This document shows, piece by piece, positions 49,903-62,107 of a stretch of DNA of 64,000 bases (position 1 is the stretch's first letter; each line of letters begins with the position of its first letter). The stretch is taken from assembly GCF_015832195.1 (NCBI RefSeq), contig NC_052017.1:50979652-51043651 (forward strand), in the 5' to 3' direction. Source of the stretch: Motacilla alba alba. Lineage: Eukaryota; Chordata; Aves; Passeriformes; Motacillidae. Both the position numbers and the translations under genes were made by a program. The notes beneath the pieces are model-generated. The model made no database searches. It was not told the origin of the DNA and saw only the letters and a list, made by a program, of their open reading frames with translations.

Positions 49903-52104
49903 TTCTCTCTTGGGAAGAAGAAACTGATCTTTATTGGATTCTTTGGATAAAATATATGAGACAAACAAAATTATGGTTTTGTTTGCAAATAATGTTAGCT
50001 TTTGGTTCATTGTAGTAGGAGAGTGGTTCTCTGTCATGTGTACCTAGGCAAAGTCTAAAGTATTTGGATACAGCACATAGACTGATAATTCCTTAAGACC
50101 CCTAGGAAGGATAACAAGGGGAGTAACAAGTCAAGCTGCTGAATTTATAGTTACTAGTGCAGAAACTAAGGGGAGGATGGTGTGAGTATATATCTAAGAC
50201 CACCAAAAATATATTAATTGTTTGAAAGAGAGAGATTTCACATTGTTGCAATGTTGGTGTAAAAGGTTATGGTAGAAGAAATACATCAATATTTAACACA
50301 CTTGTAAAGGGTCCACAGCGTAAACATTATGGACTTGCTAAAAGTCTTCAGGGTTGGAAGAGGAAGACAGCAAGGACAATGCCTGATTTGGGATCCAGTG
50401 CAGACTACCAGGCAAGGTGGACCAGGTAAAAAGTGCCTTTTTCCATCAGCCAATAACATTATCCAAGTGCTGAATCCAAGTACATTATCCAAATAATTAG
50501 AACTTTGAGCATTGAGGCATTTCTTGGGAAATAGACAGTGCAAGTTTTTGAAACATATAGATAAAAATGTTTTGACATGGAAAGCGAAGAAAACCACAAG
50601 GAAGTCAATTCTCTTATGTTCATTTCTGACCTTTAAGGATGAGCTCCTGTAAGGAAAATGGGAAAAAGATGGGAATAATTACATCCCATAAATACCTGTC
50701 TACATGATCTCTATGGGGAAACTGGGTGGGAGGCTGAAATGAAGATATATAGACTGTAAGTATGTAAATTTAGATAAATTAATTCCAATATATGTCAAAC
50801 CACTAATAAAATATTGAAGAAAAGAAAGAAGGCATGAAATGAGTTGTGCCTATGGAAGGGCCCACACAATGAGAACATAGTTTGTAGCTACAGAATTTAT
50901 AAATTGACAGTGAAAGATTTTCTTTTGTCTGAATGGGAAAGGAAAACTAATGACAAGCAGCCTAAATGGGCGCATTTGCTCAGTCTTCACTAAAGCAAAA
51001 TATTCCTTTGAGCAGATAACCAGTACAGTTAAAATCGGTGCCAAAGTCTGAGGAATTTAAATTGCTTCAGAGAAAAAGCAAATAAAAGATTGAGCTGCCT
51101 TTGATTCTGCCAACTCCAAGGGCTGTTATTTTTTGTGTGCCATGCAACACTAATTAGGATAGGAGTCAGAAATAGGGAAACTTTGTAAGAATTCTAGGAT
51201 GTGATGCTTGTTATGAAGCATTTGCTTATCTGATGATTGGAGTTTGAAAAAAAAAAGAAAAAATGTACCTGTGTACTGAATAGATTTCATATTTCATTCT
51301 GTGATGGGGGAGGGAGGAAAGCTTGAATTTTTAATAAGGAGTAATCAGTCTTTATAAGCAGGATATTTTATGCAAGAGTTCATACATTTTATGTTAGAAA
51401 TTTGGTAATATCAATTACCATTAGACTGTACCCTGGCTGAAGAGCATAATTCCCTTAGAGTCATGTTTATCATGCTAGCCATGCTCAATATGAATGGCTT
51501 AAGGTTTCACATACATACTTTCTCATTTTCTGGTTGTGTGCTTCTCAGGAGTACAGAAACATTAGCTTCTGTACACTGAGCATAAATTATCTTTTATCTG
51601 TGAGTTTTATGGCAGTTTGTAATACAAGGTAATAGGATTTATGACCAAGAAATGAGAAGATGTCCAAGAGTTAATGAGGCCTGTCTTTTACATATACTGA
51701 GCAGTTCAGTTTTCCCCACACAGGATTCCTGCCCTAGGATGTAGAGGAGAATTGCTGCCTACACATGAAAATGCATTACAGCAGCATATTTTTGTCAGTT
51801 AACTAACTCTTTTGAAAGAGTGTGTGAATACTTTGATAACCCTTTTTCTTGCACCCGGCTTCTCTTTTGAGTGCATGCCTGCCTTCCCTGTGAGAAATGA
51901 TGAATAATTTAACATCGTAGGTAGTGGCCCAGCAGCTAAATGTGAGAAATAAGAATCGGGAATTCCATCCCTTATTCTTGGCTCTTTACCATCATTTCCT
52001 TGAAGAGAAGTATATTGGGTAGTCTTCTGATCCCACAGTCTTCTAGATAGTAAATTGAGTAAAAACCATGTCCTTCTCTGAATGGATACTGTGAAGCTCG
52101 TTTG

Positions 52105-52290
52105 GTTATTTACAAAATGCCATTACACCCTCTGCCCTGCTCTGGCATGGAATGTACTGTCATGGTAATAGTAACAGCAGTATTAGCAAGGCCCTTAATT
52201 AGCATAAATATTGCCATAGAGGAGGCTGTGCAGATAATTAGTCAGCATGGTGCCAAGCGCAGTTTCAGAGGGAGCCAGCCATCCTTCTCA
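52105..52290. promoter_or_regulatory. Candidate conserved non-coding element
   Basis: This block is compositionally unlike its surroundings: balanced GC, no repeats, several TAAT homeodomain-type cores, and a POU-like CTTAATTAGCATAAAT near 52194-52209, followed by GATAATTAGTCAGCATGG. These are features often seen in vertebrate developmental enhancers. The call rests on motif content only. A short open frame across it (52102-52293) shows no known domain. Confidence 0.3.
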
Positions 52291-53296
52291 TAGATGGTGA
52301 CTGGGCATGCCTTGGGTTTAGCACAGGCCAGGAGCAGCTTCCCAAGCGTTTGGAAGAGACCGCCTTGTCATGGGGCCAAGAGAGAACAGCCACACGCACA
52401 TGAGCACTGCTGTGGTGGTTGGCTTGAGTTCCAGAGCTATTACCTGAACTGATTTACAAGTGCAGACAGAGTGACTTGGCATGAAGATGTGCTCCTAGAT
52501 GGAGACGCTGCAGCAGATGTGAGAGAAGGTACAAAGACCAGAAAGTTTGCTGGGGTTTGTTGCAGTTCTCTGTGCCAATGTTATTTGATTTGGTTTGTGT
52601 CCATGCTTGTGAAATTTAATGGGAATTTCAGGGTATATACCTTCAACTTGTGAGTTTTCTCTGGCAGCCAGTTCTTGAAATTTGCAGGAACCTCAAGAAT
52701 GAGTTATCTGATCAGATCTGTACCACCTCATGTGTGTAAGAAGCAGATCTGGCTTGTGCTCAATGGAGAAAATTCTTAATGAATGTGCCTTCTATGGGGG
52801 ATAATTTTGGGATCTGGAAATTTAATGTCTCCTTTTCCTGGATATGTATTTTTGATGGGTAAATTCAGTTTCAAAAAGATTACAGTTGTAAAGGAAGGCA
52901 TTTAAACATATATCCAATATCTAAACATGCATTTAGTACTTACAGTGTTTATTGTCCTGAAAGGCTGTCTCTCCTGTTTGATATCTTCTCTCAGAGAACA
53001 CTATTGGAACTCAATATACTTGACAAAGCAGTCAGTCTCTGTGCCTTCAGGTCCTTGTGGAATTCACAAATATACAACTCCTTGTTCTTTGATAAATACC
53101 TCTTTTTGTGACTTTTTCTATGAGAAAGCCGGCCATTCAGCTGGACAGAGACACTGAAATATCAAAAATACTAGCTGAGGAAAAGTCTTCATCCAACCTT
53201 TCTTTAGGAGCCTGAGTCCTTCACAGAAAACCTTGCAGAAATGGGTTTTGTGCTTCCAGAGGTTTGGTATTACATTGAAGTAGCTTCTCAGGAGGT

Positions 53297-53315
53297 AAAA
53301 AAAAAAAAAAAAAAA
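53297..53315. repeat. Poly-A run (19 bases)
   Basis: Homopolymer of 19 A after CAGGAGGT. No retroposon body was recognised upstream. Confidence 0.92.
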
Positions 53316-54908
53316 GTTTCTATGTTGGTAGTTTGGCTGCCTTAGTTTTCTTCTTTGGTAAGAAAATTTGAGGACTTGGTTACAGCTCAACTTCTCTTCT
53401 TAAAATAAGACTTAAACTAGCCTGGTTTTTTATTCTTTCTTGGGAAAATTCAGCTGGACCAATTAATTTTTTTCCTGTGGTAATGTAGTAGGCCTATGTA
53501 AATGTGACCTACAAAAGGCCACAGGTCTAAAGGACTCAGGTTTATTTCATGGTAATTCATGGCTATGAAGTGATGTTACTTCATGGTTTTGCACAGGATT
53601 TCTCTGTTTTACTGAATAGCAGTGATCCAAAATTAATTCCTATTTGTCAATAACATTCTGACCTGGAAAATATTTACTTGCTTTCTTGCTTCTCACTGCT
53701 GTAAAAGGAAACTTCTGGATGTATTTTCTCTTAACAGCTACAGTCTTTGTAACTTTTTTCTATTCCAACACCAGCAGATGTGTAGTATGAAATAGACCAA
53801 GATTATATAGAACCTGAGAAATAATAATTAGCTTTTGAAACAGTCAAATCCTTTTAAACAGTTTATTTAGCATCAGTTAGAAGTGCCACCTGCATCAGCT
53901 TTATGGATGACATCTAATAGTTATGGATTTCTTCTTTATAAGGAAGACAAACTGACAACAAAAAAAATCATAAATCAATTTGTTAGCTTGCAGGTAACCA
54001 GTTTAATAAAGTACCTATCCTTCAGAGAGGAAAGGAAAGTACCAAAACATCATTACCAAGTGAAAAAAAATAGGCTTATTAAATAAAATTTTCATCTGTT
54101 CATAACTGTTAAGAAACAAGTCATACTCTATAGCAGGATCTGATAATCACACAGCTGTTTTTGAATCCACATCTTGACGGTGTCTGCAAGAGAAGATGAT
54201 GTAAGGAGTCTAATTGGATTACTTAGGTGTTTCTAAATTCTGAAGTCATCCAGTGTGATTCTCAATCAATAGTTTGCACTTGGTAAGTGTCAACAGTTCT
54301 GCTTGCAACTTTTTTCAATATTTGCCCAGATTTTTAATTAATTACTGCAGCTGCTGATGGATGATCATCAAGGAGAACCTTCACCCTAAATAAAACTCTT
54401 CCAATGAGATTCCTGCTCTCTGTTGTTGCCCCTAGCTGCTGTGATATGATCTTGTCAATATGATAATATCTATTTTATTGGTTTATGGAAACCACATGTG
54501 GCTTTGCTACAAAGCTGATTATCTTAGAGCTGTTTTGTTGGAGTTTTTTTCCCCCAAACTTGTCAATTACTTTTCTTTCCTTCAAAATCTTAATCCATCT
54601 TTTCATTCTGTCCCTTAACAACTTCTTTTTGCAGTGGCCTGATACTTTGGGCGTTTGTGTTCAGTGTTGTATTAATAATTTTGTGTACTATAAACAATTA
54701 TTCTGCTTTCCATTAAATGGTCAGCAGCAAAATACAAAATGTTTGTCTTTGCCATTTGCTTATGGGTAGGAGCTGATATATAACCTGGGATCAATAGGAA
54801 GCTGGTCAAACTCTCTCCAGTTTTGACAATATTGGTAAGCTAAAGAAGATCACAGCAGTATTTTCACTTCTCTTTATTCTGCAACTGAATGGAACAAAGC
54901 TGGAGAAT

Positions 54909-54935
54909 GGGGGGGGGGGGGGGGGGGGGGGGGGG
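54909..54935 (+). repeat. Poly-G run of 27 bases
   Basis: Twenty-seven consecutive G follow GGAGAAT and precede TGTCTTTCC. Long pure G runs are rare in vertebrate DNA and form quadruplex structures. Length calls in such runs are error-prone, so the true number is uncertain. The short open frames encoding poly-Gly or poly-Pro across it are artefacts. Confidence 0.95.
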
Positions 54936-55718
54936 TGTCTTTCCAGATTTGTTTGGGTTTTTTTCCCAGGTAGGACTTTACTCCTATATGGGGATTTTTT
55001 TAGCAAGCTGCAGAATTTCTAAGTTTTTTGTGAATAGATTTTTGGCCCAAAAGGAAAAAATAAAGACAAAAGCACTTCAAGAGACTGTTAATATGGATTC
55101 CAAATTTGACCAAAAGATTTAAATATTTTGTACATAATTCAATATACTTTCTATTTCTATAAGGTATCATATTTTTATACTTTAAAAACGGAACATTATG
55201 TAAATGCATGTCAGTATGAAGGTGTCATAGACTGGTGCTTTGCAGATTGATTTTGTAGTATTTTTATGATTATGATTTAAATTATTTGTCTATCATTTAA
55301 CACCTGGGAGGAGTAATGCAATATTTTGAATTTCAAGGTCAACCATTAGACATGAAGAAGTGACAGGACTCAGAAGAATAGTTATTAACACTTTCTGTGT
55401 CTTGCCTTATCAGATGCTATCCTCCTTACTAAGTAGTCATCATACTGCAAGATCTTACTTTCTTTATCTAATCTTGTTTCTTCCACTTTCCCTTTCTTTT
55501 CCCTCTGAATTTTCATTGAATCCTCTCAACTATCTTTTCTCAGCACATCATCTTATCTTAATTTTTTAGTTCACTTTTTTCTAAACTGTTCTATCTTTAA
55601 CTTAAGCAGCCACTGCTACCCTGAAGATTTTTCCCAGGATTTATCTCCTCTCATCAGTCACAACTGTGTGCTATGAAGCATTAATTCATCAATGCCCAGT
55701 CATTCTGGCTTCATCTAT

Positions 55719-55737
55719 TCATAGAATCATAGAATCA
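55719..55737 (-). repeat. CR1-type octamer tail remnant
   Basis: ATAGAATCATAGAATCAT is two and a bit units of the inverse of the CR1 3' tail octamer (ATTCTATG). The sequence next to it does not continue into a recognisable CR1 body, so this is a tail-only remnant or a chance match. Confidence 0.45.
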
Positions 55738-57044
55738 TATTCCTCTTGGGTCTCACAATGTTTCATCTTACCAATGTACCAATGACCAAAGCAGCCCCAT
55801 ATTTAGTACAGGAATCTGCTGGGGTGATACCTGCTGCAGTGTGCCTTTGCATCACCCTGAAATCATTGCTGAGTTGTAACTCTTTGTTCAGCTTTATTGT
55901 GCTAGCCCTCATTTCTCAAGTCCTGGAATTCTGTTCTACCCACTAAGTGACAGTGTCTTTCTGAAGGCACCTTACTGCCTTGCTTGAGGTGAATTTCACT
56001 AGAGTTTTGCAGTAGCAACTTTCCTCTGAGTATTAAGTGGATTTCAATGATAGTTTAGGGGCATGCCATTTTTTTTCACTCCCTGCCCGAGTTACAGAAA
56101 GTTCTGTAGAGAAACTTAACAAGTGTCAGAAGTCTGTAATCTGTGACAGAACCTTATCTGGAAAGAAAATTAATGGAAAATATTTTATTTCATACAATCA
56201 AAAATATAGCAGGGAAAATCAGTATTATTGTTCCTTTCCTGAATGTAAATAACAGTAAAAATTGAAGTGATAGTAGGTGATAAATTATTTTCTACTACAA
56301 AATTTAAAAAAATAAAAATGCTGAATACTTAATTGTTGACCTGAAGGGTTTATAGAATCCTTTAGAGGTAAATTTAATAATGGCCTTTTCTGTTCACATC
56401 TGAGTGCTGGTAATAGTTAAAGTTGTAGAAGGTGAGCATCTGAATTCTGGCCTCAGTTATATTTGAAAATGTCTTATCTCTTCAATTCAATCCCTTTGTG
56501 AAATGGCTTAGGCTTTTGCAATCCCGTACAGTATCACTGTTAATTCTGCATCTGCCAGGGCAGTGGTGTCAACTGTATGGATGTTCAACATTTACTCTTA
56601 ATGTTAAAAAAGGGTCAGGGCAGAAGAATGATAATATTTGGTAATACCAGAGGTTCTAGAGAAAACACTGTACCACGCTGATAAACAAGATTTAGGTAGA
56701 ACTATTCAGCTTTGCCATGGGAAGTGATTGACTTGGCAATCCGAATTTTCTTCATGTTGATAACAACTGATTACATTACTTCAGGACTCTCTCTGCTCTA
56801 ACAGAACATCCCAAGAGCAGATGGGGATCAGGGATTGAATTCTTCATTGTCTTTTAAGGCTGTAATGTGCCTGTCACTCACGACAACTCCAGTCAAAAAT
56901 ACTTGCCAGCACTGCAGCTGGGCCAATGACCTTCAGGGCAGTGCACAGGCTTCCTACTCTTAATCCTAAAATCAAGGGATTTGGAGTGAATATGTTTCTG
57001 TTAAAAGGAAGAAAAGGTATCTGGAAACAATCTTCCAGGACCTG

Positions 57045-57300
57045 TGAAGGGGGTTTCAAGAAGATGAATGAAGCTAGGTTTATTCCTGAGATGCACAGCA
57101 GAAGAATGACAGACAGTGGCCCTAAACTGAGATGAAAGATTCAGGGTAGCTATAAGGAAAAGTTTCTACTCTGAAGATAATTACAAATTACATACAGGAA
57201 TAGGTTGCCCAGAGAATCTCTGTCCCTGACAGTGTTCAAAACCTGATGGGAAGGCTGCACTCCCGAGACTCCCTCCCACCCAAGTGATTCTGGGACACTT
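57045..57300 (+). mobile_element. CR1 LINE 3' fragment (sense, diverged)
   Basis: Blocks in CR1 order: GGGTTTCAAGAAGATG, a GACAGACAGTGGCCCTAAACTGA block, CTATAAGGAAAAGTTTCTACTC, AATAGGTTGCCCAGAGAATCTCTG, and a CCCTGACAGTGTTCAAAACCTGATGGG core. It stops near ATTCTGGGAC without a clear tail. It is the oldest-looking of the clustered copies. Confidence 0.82.
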
Positions 57301-57639
57301 GCAGAGGCACGGGTAGGACGACTAGGTGTGTTAGAACCATTGTACAAGTAACTATTGAGAATTTACAATCTCCTGATACAGAAGGAGGCTGTGGCCACAT
57401 CAAGAAATAATGGCTCTGTCCACTCTGATCTCTTCTTATGTTTTTGTTACCTTACAAAGGGAAGTGTTGTAGTCTCTCATGTAACCTCACAGAAGAAAAT
57501 GCTGAAAGGAGAAATTATTGCCGTCCCTGAATGCACTGAGTAAATGCCAGGGAGATAAACCAGAACTGGTTAAGCTCAAGCCCAATGTTAGAAAAAGAGT
57601 AAATTCCTTTAAACCAGTGATGGATAAATTTCCATCAAA

Positions 57640-58398
57640 AATTATGCCGTTCAGAGGGAGCTGGACAAACTTGAGAAGTGGGCCCACAGTCTTCCTCATG
57701 ATGTTTAACAAGTCCAAGTGCACCTATCCCAGTCATAAGTAGAGGCTGGAAGAAGAAATTATTGAGAGCAGCCCTGCTGAGAGGGACTTGGAGGTGCTGC
57801 TGGATGAGAGGCTGGACATGACCCAGCCATGTGCACTCACAGCCCAGAGAGACAAACGTGTCCTGGGCTGCCTCCAAAGCAGCGTGGCCAGAAGGGTGAG
57901 GGAGAGAATTCTGCCCCTCTGCTCCTCTCTGGTGAGACCCCACCTGCAGTGCTACAACATCCCCAGCATGGACCTGCTGCAGTGAGTCCAGAGGAGGCCA
58001 CAAAGCTGCTCAGAGGGCTGGAGCACTTCTCCTATAAAGACAGGCTGAGAGAGTGCAGTCATTCAGCCTGGAGAACAGAAGGCTTCAGGTAAACCTTGGA
58101 GCCCCTTCCAATATTTTACAGGAGCTTATAAAGAGGAGCAAGAGAGAGGGAATTTTTACATGGGTAGATAATGACAGGACAGGTTTTAAGCTGAAAGAGA
58201 GGAAAGGAAATGCCTCTCTTTCCTATTAGAAGGAAACTCTTTGTCACAAGGCTGGTGAGATACTGGTACAGGTTGCCCAGAGAAGTTGTGGATGCCCCAT
58301 CCCTGGAAGTGTTCCAGGCCTAGTTGGACAGGGCCCTGAGCAACCTGGTGAAGTGAATAGCAGAATCCCCTGCCCATGGGATTCTATGACTCTATGAA
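57640..58398 (+). mobile_element. CR1 LINE, ORF2 C-terminus and 3' UTR (sense)
   Basis: This is a 5'-truncated CR1 of about 760 bp. It begins in the last part of the reverse transcriptase ORF (GAGAAGTGGGCCCACAG, TTTAACAAGTCCAAGTGCA, then GAGAGCAGCCCTGCTGAGAGG). It runs through the GGGCTGCCTCCAAAGCAGCGTGGCC block, TCTGGTGAGACCCCACCTGCAGTG, and AGGGCTGGAGCACTTCTCCTAT. The 3' UTR includes GTTGCCCAGAGAAGTTGTGGATGCCCCATCCCTGG, and the tail is GATTCTATGACTCTATGA. Stops and frameshifts are present, so it is non-functional. Short open frames in it are shadows of the old ORF2. Confidence 0.94.
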
Positions 58399-58839
58399 AT
58401 TAGAAGGAAAAGTCCCTAATCATTCTTTGGGTGAGATTGCACAACAGGTTTACAAAAGGGAAAACTGTGGAAGAGGGAGGCAGAATCAGAGCTCAGTATG
58501 CTGATTTTACATCCTCAACTCTATTCCCACCAAAAGCAAACACAAAATTTCCAAAGTTGTTAAAATGTAGGCATTGTGTTTCCAACTGTCCTTAATTTGC
58601 TGCTTTTTTAACATGAAGCCTGAAAGTGACATTAATCCATTTGAATGTTGAGTCACATGAGCCATACTGGTCTGTGATCAGCTTTTCAGCAGTGCTGGTT
58701 TGCAAACAGTGAGCATGAGTTCCAGCCCCACCCACGGAGTCTTTTTCACAGGTGTAGCTTCCTTTTGCCTTTTATTTACTCTAGCTGGAAATACACTGTC
58801 TCCCCTACCATCATCACAGGTAATTGTAGGAAGTATGGG

Positions 58840-59816
58840 TTAGATGGATGGACGGTGGGGGTGGACCAAGGACTGGCTGAGTGTCAGAGCTCAGAGGGTT
58901 ATGGTCAGCTGGAGGCCTGTGGTCAGGAATCTGCTGAGTCCAGTCTTATTGAACTTGTTTATCAGTGACCTGGATGAAGGGATAGAATGTACCCTCAGCA
59001 AGTTTGCTGATGGTATGAAACTGAGGGGCAGAGGCTGATACACCTGAAAGCTGGGCTGCCACTCAGTGGGATCTTGATAGGCTGGAGCATTGGGTGGGGA
59101 GAAAACTAACAAGGACAAGTGTAGGATCCCAAACCTAGGGAGGAATAACCCCAAGTATCAGCAGAGGTTGAGGGCTGAACTCCTAGAGAGTAGCACTGCA
59201 GAGAAGGGCCTGGGAGTCTTGGTGGGTAACAAATTGTGCATGAGCCAGCAGTGCCTTTGTGTCCAGGAGGGGCAATGGTATCCTGGAGTGCCCTGGGAAG
59301 AGTGTGGCCAGAAGGTCAAGGTAGGTGATCCTGCCCTTTTACTCTGCCCTGGTGAGGCCACATCTGGAGTGCTGTGTCTGGACAAGTTGCTACTGAGTGT
59401 CCAGTGGAGGCCACAAAGATGATCTGGGGTCTGGAGCATCTCTCTTATGCTGTGGGAGCTGGGCTTGTTTAGAGGAAAGAGTGAGAGATGATCTTTTTAG
59501 TGCTTGTAAATACCTCAAAGGCAGATGCCAATAGGATGGTGCCAGACTCTTTTCAGTGGTGCCCAGTGAGAGAATGAGGAGCAATGCCCATAAACTAAAA
59601 CACAAGAAATTGCACCTCAACATGAGGAAGAACTTCTTTACATTGAGATTGGCAGAGAACTGGAAAGGCTGCTCAGGGAGGTCGTGGAAGTCTCCCTCTG
59701 TGGATGCATTCCTATGTAACCTGCTCTAGGTGACCCTGCCTTTGCAGGTGCATTGGACTAGGTGATCCCCAGAGGTCCCTTCCAACCCTAAAAATTCTGA
59801 AATTCTGAAATCTAGG
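58840..59816 (+). mobile_element. CR1 LINE, reverse transcriptase remnant and 3' UTR (sense)
   Basis: This 5'-truncated copy of about 975 bp starts in the central reverse transcriptase. One frame reads [31 protein letters not shown] in pieces. It contains the CR1 F-A-D-D catalytic block, with the second Asp replaced by Gly. It continues through the AGCACTGCAGAGAAGGGCCTGGG and CTGGTGAGGCCACATCTGGAGTG regions into a 3' UTR (CAGTGGTGCCCAGTGAGAGAATGAGG). It ends CTAGGTGATCCCCAGAGGTCCCTTCCAACCC plus an ATTCTGAAATTCTGAAAT tail. The tail type differs from the 57.6-kb copy, which suggests another subfamily. It is clearly inactive. Confidence 0.93.
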
Positions 59817-61654
59817 CATTGCTTTCATGTATGCCATAAGAAATCAGATATCCAAACATGGTTTAGCAATCAGGGAGAATGTACTACTGCAAAATTGTAT
59901 ACCTTTTGGCTAGTGATGTTACCCATACAGAATAAATGTAAGCATATAGCAAAGCAGATTAATGTAATTTACTCTGTGCTTAAACACTTCTTTGAACAGT
60001 GGTCTGCAGATGTAAGTATAGTTATCTCATCTGGTATGTAATTCCAACTTCAGATGTCTCTGCATTTTCCCATCCACATGGCAGCCAGTGGTGCTTCATG
60101 GGGAGTATCGACATTTCTGTGTCATCAACATCTGTTTCTGAGTGGTTAATTTCCATTAAGATTTCCTATTCTTTGTTAATTGAATTATGGTCTTCAATTT
60201 CAGCAGTGTCAGGTACCTGAGGGAAAAGAAGGAGCTGCACCCAGAGGGGAATCCTTTTATTCTGGTGAAAGAACAAATTATCAGATTGAAGAATAATTAG
60301 CTTGCAGAATTCTCTTCTACAAACCACAATGTTGGCAATGAAATGTACCCTTGTTTTTTGAGTCTGAGGTCTTCCTGCCTCATACCTTAAAGGTTTTTAG
60401 ATGCAAGCATTTAAAAGCTGCATTGCAGTATGTATATGTCTCTCAATAATGGGGGCACACTATTTAGTTCTTTCTCAGATATAACTTTTCTTTTAGGGCA
60501 GGGAAAAGAGGAAGACTCTCTGGTAAAAAAAGGGGGAAAAAAATGGTGTGTTTTTCTGCTATTGTTAACCACCAGCAGTTTTTCCTCACTGGATGACACA
60601 CTTCAGAGTGAAGCAAGAGCAGCTGAAGATCTGGAATTAGTCTTCTGTGGAAATGATGCCACAGGCAGACAGTCTCATTAGCTGCAAGCTTAGAGATTTT
60701 TTTTAAGGAAGAGCTACCTGTTTCGTTTATGTTAGAGGAACCTGGGAACTGAGAATAAAACTGATAAGATATTAACTCTACCCAGGGTATTGACTGAAGC
60801 TTTAAAGCAATTAGAAGAGCACCAAGAGAGGACTCAATAGGTCTCTGAGGGGCCAGTATGTCTCTGCATAAAGTCGTAGACCCTCCTGTCCATTCAGGAT
60901 TTTGTGGGAGTTATGTCCATATGTTGTAGGTGTGTAAGCTACCACATGCAGCCTTAACCCACCCATGCTTAATGGTTCTTGAAATCCTTGAGGAATGTGG
61001 AGAGGCTGGTGTATTCCTGTTGAGTGAGATGGATGGCCAGAGGCAGAACCTCTTGAGCAGCATCCTGAGTTATCATAAACAAATCCAGCCATTCTGGTGT
61101 GCCAGATGGCGTATGCCACAAAAGAGATGCACTTCAGAACCCGTGCAGATAAAGGGAGTAGCTCATCATCCCTCTTACACATATTTTATCAATTTTGTGT
61201 AAGCCTAGTGATATAACTGAATTAGTAATGCTTGTGTCATTTCTTGGTGTTTCATCTGTCTGACTTCTGGATCTCCTTTCCTGTTCACAAGCACACAGTG
61301 AAGTTGCAGAAATATCAGGGCAACATCTAATTTCCAGTTTATCAATAGTAATGCCCTTCATGAACATCTCTCTTGTTTTTAAATTCTCTTTTGTACTTAA
61401 ACCTAGTTCCAGATTATTGTACTAAATGCATTCGGTGTCTCCTTAGAGGAGAGGTATTATGAAGCTGTTGTTTTAGAAAACAAGTTTTCTAGCAATAGTG
61501 TAGGAATTTTTAAGTATTTCTAGTATTAAAGCCCACTGAACTGTCAAACATAGTCCTCAAAAACTGTTAAGGAGGTAAAATATTAAACCTTCTTTTTAAT
61601 TCCAAATCATTTGAGAAAGTGAAGCAGTTTTAATTATTTATGCAGTCTGTTAAA

Positions 61655-61770
61655 AGGCAGAGAAGCTGTGGTGCCCCATCCCTGGAAGTGTGAAGGCCAG
61701 GCTAGATGGGACTTTGAGCAGCCTGGTCTAGTGAAAGGTGTCCCTGCCCAAGGCACAGCCTTCAGATAAT
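61655..61770 (+). mobile_element. CR1 LINE short 3' fragment (sense)
   Basis: The segment AAGCTGTGGTGCCCCATCCCTGGAAGTGTGAAGGCCAGGCTAGATGGGACTTTGAGCAGCCTGGTCTAGTG is the CR1 3' UTR core, broken on both sides. The match fades after CCCTGCCCAAGGCACAG, with no tail. Confidence 0.9.
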
Positions 61771-62090
61771 GAAGTGATGTAATCACTCATTTCTGTAGCC
61801 CTTGGAAACCCATGCATGATGATCTTCAAATCTCCCATCTTGAAAGACAGTAGGAACTCATGTTTCTGAAACAGCCTGAGTCAACCCCTGCAGTTCAGTG
61901 GAGCCGACACCCTGCTGGTGTTTCCTCCTGGAAGGCCTGCCAAATGCCTGCATCTGGTTGCTCCAATGCAAACTTCACTTTCAGCTGAGGGAGTGAGAAC
62001 AAGATTGTCTCTCCTTGAAGTTTGGCAGTATTTCTCCATGGAACTCTGGAAATGCAGGGTGATTTAAATACCACTGTTTTATAATTGGAC

Positions 62091-62107
62091 TTTTTTTTTT
62101 TTTTTTT
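62091..62107. repeat. Poly-T run (17 bases)
   Basis: Homopolymer between TTGGAC and CCCATC. Short Lys-rich minus-strand open frames over it are artefacts. Confidence 0.92.
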
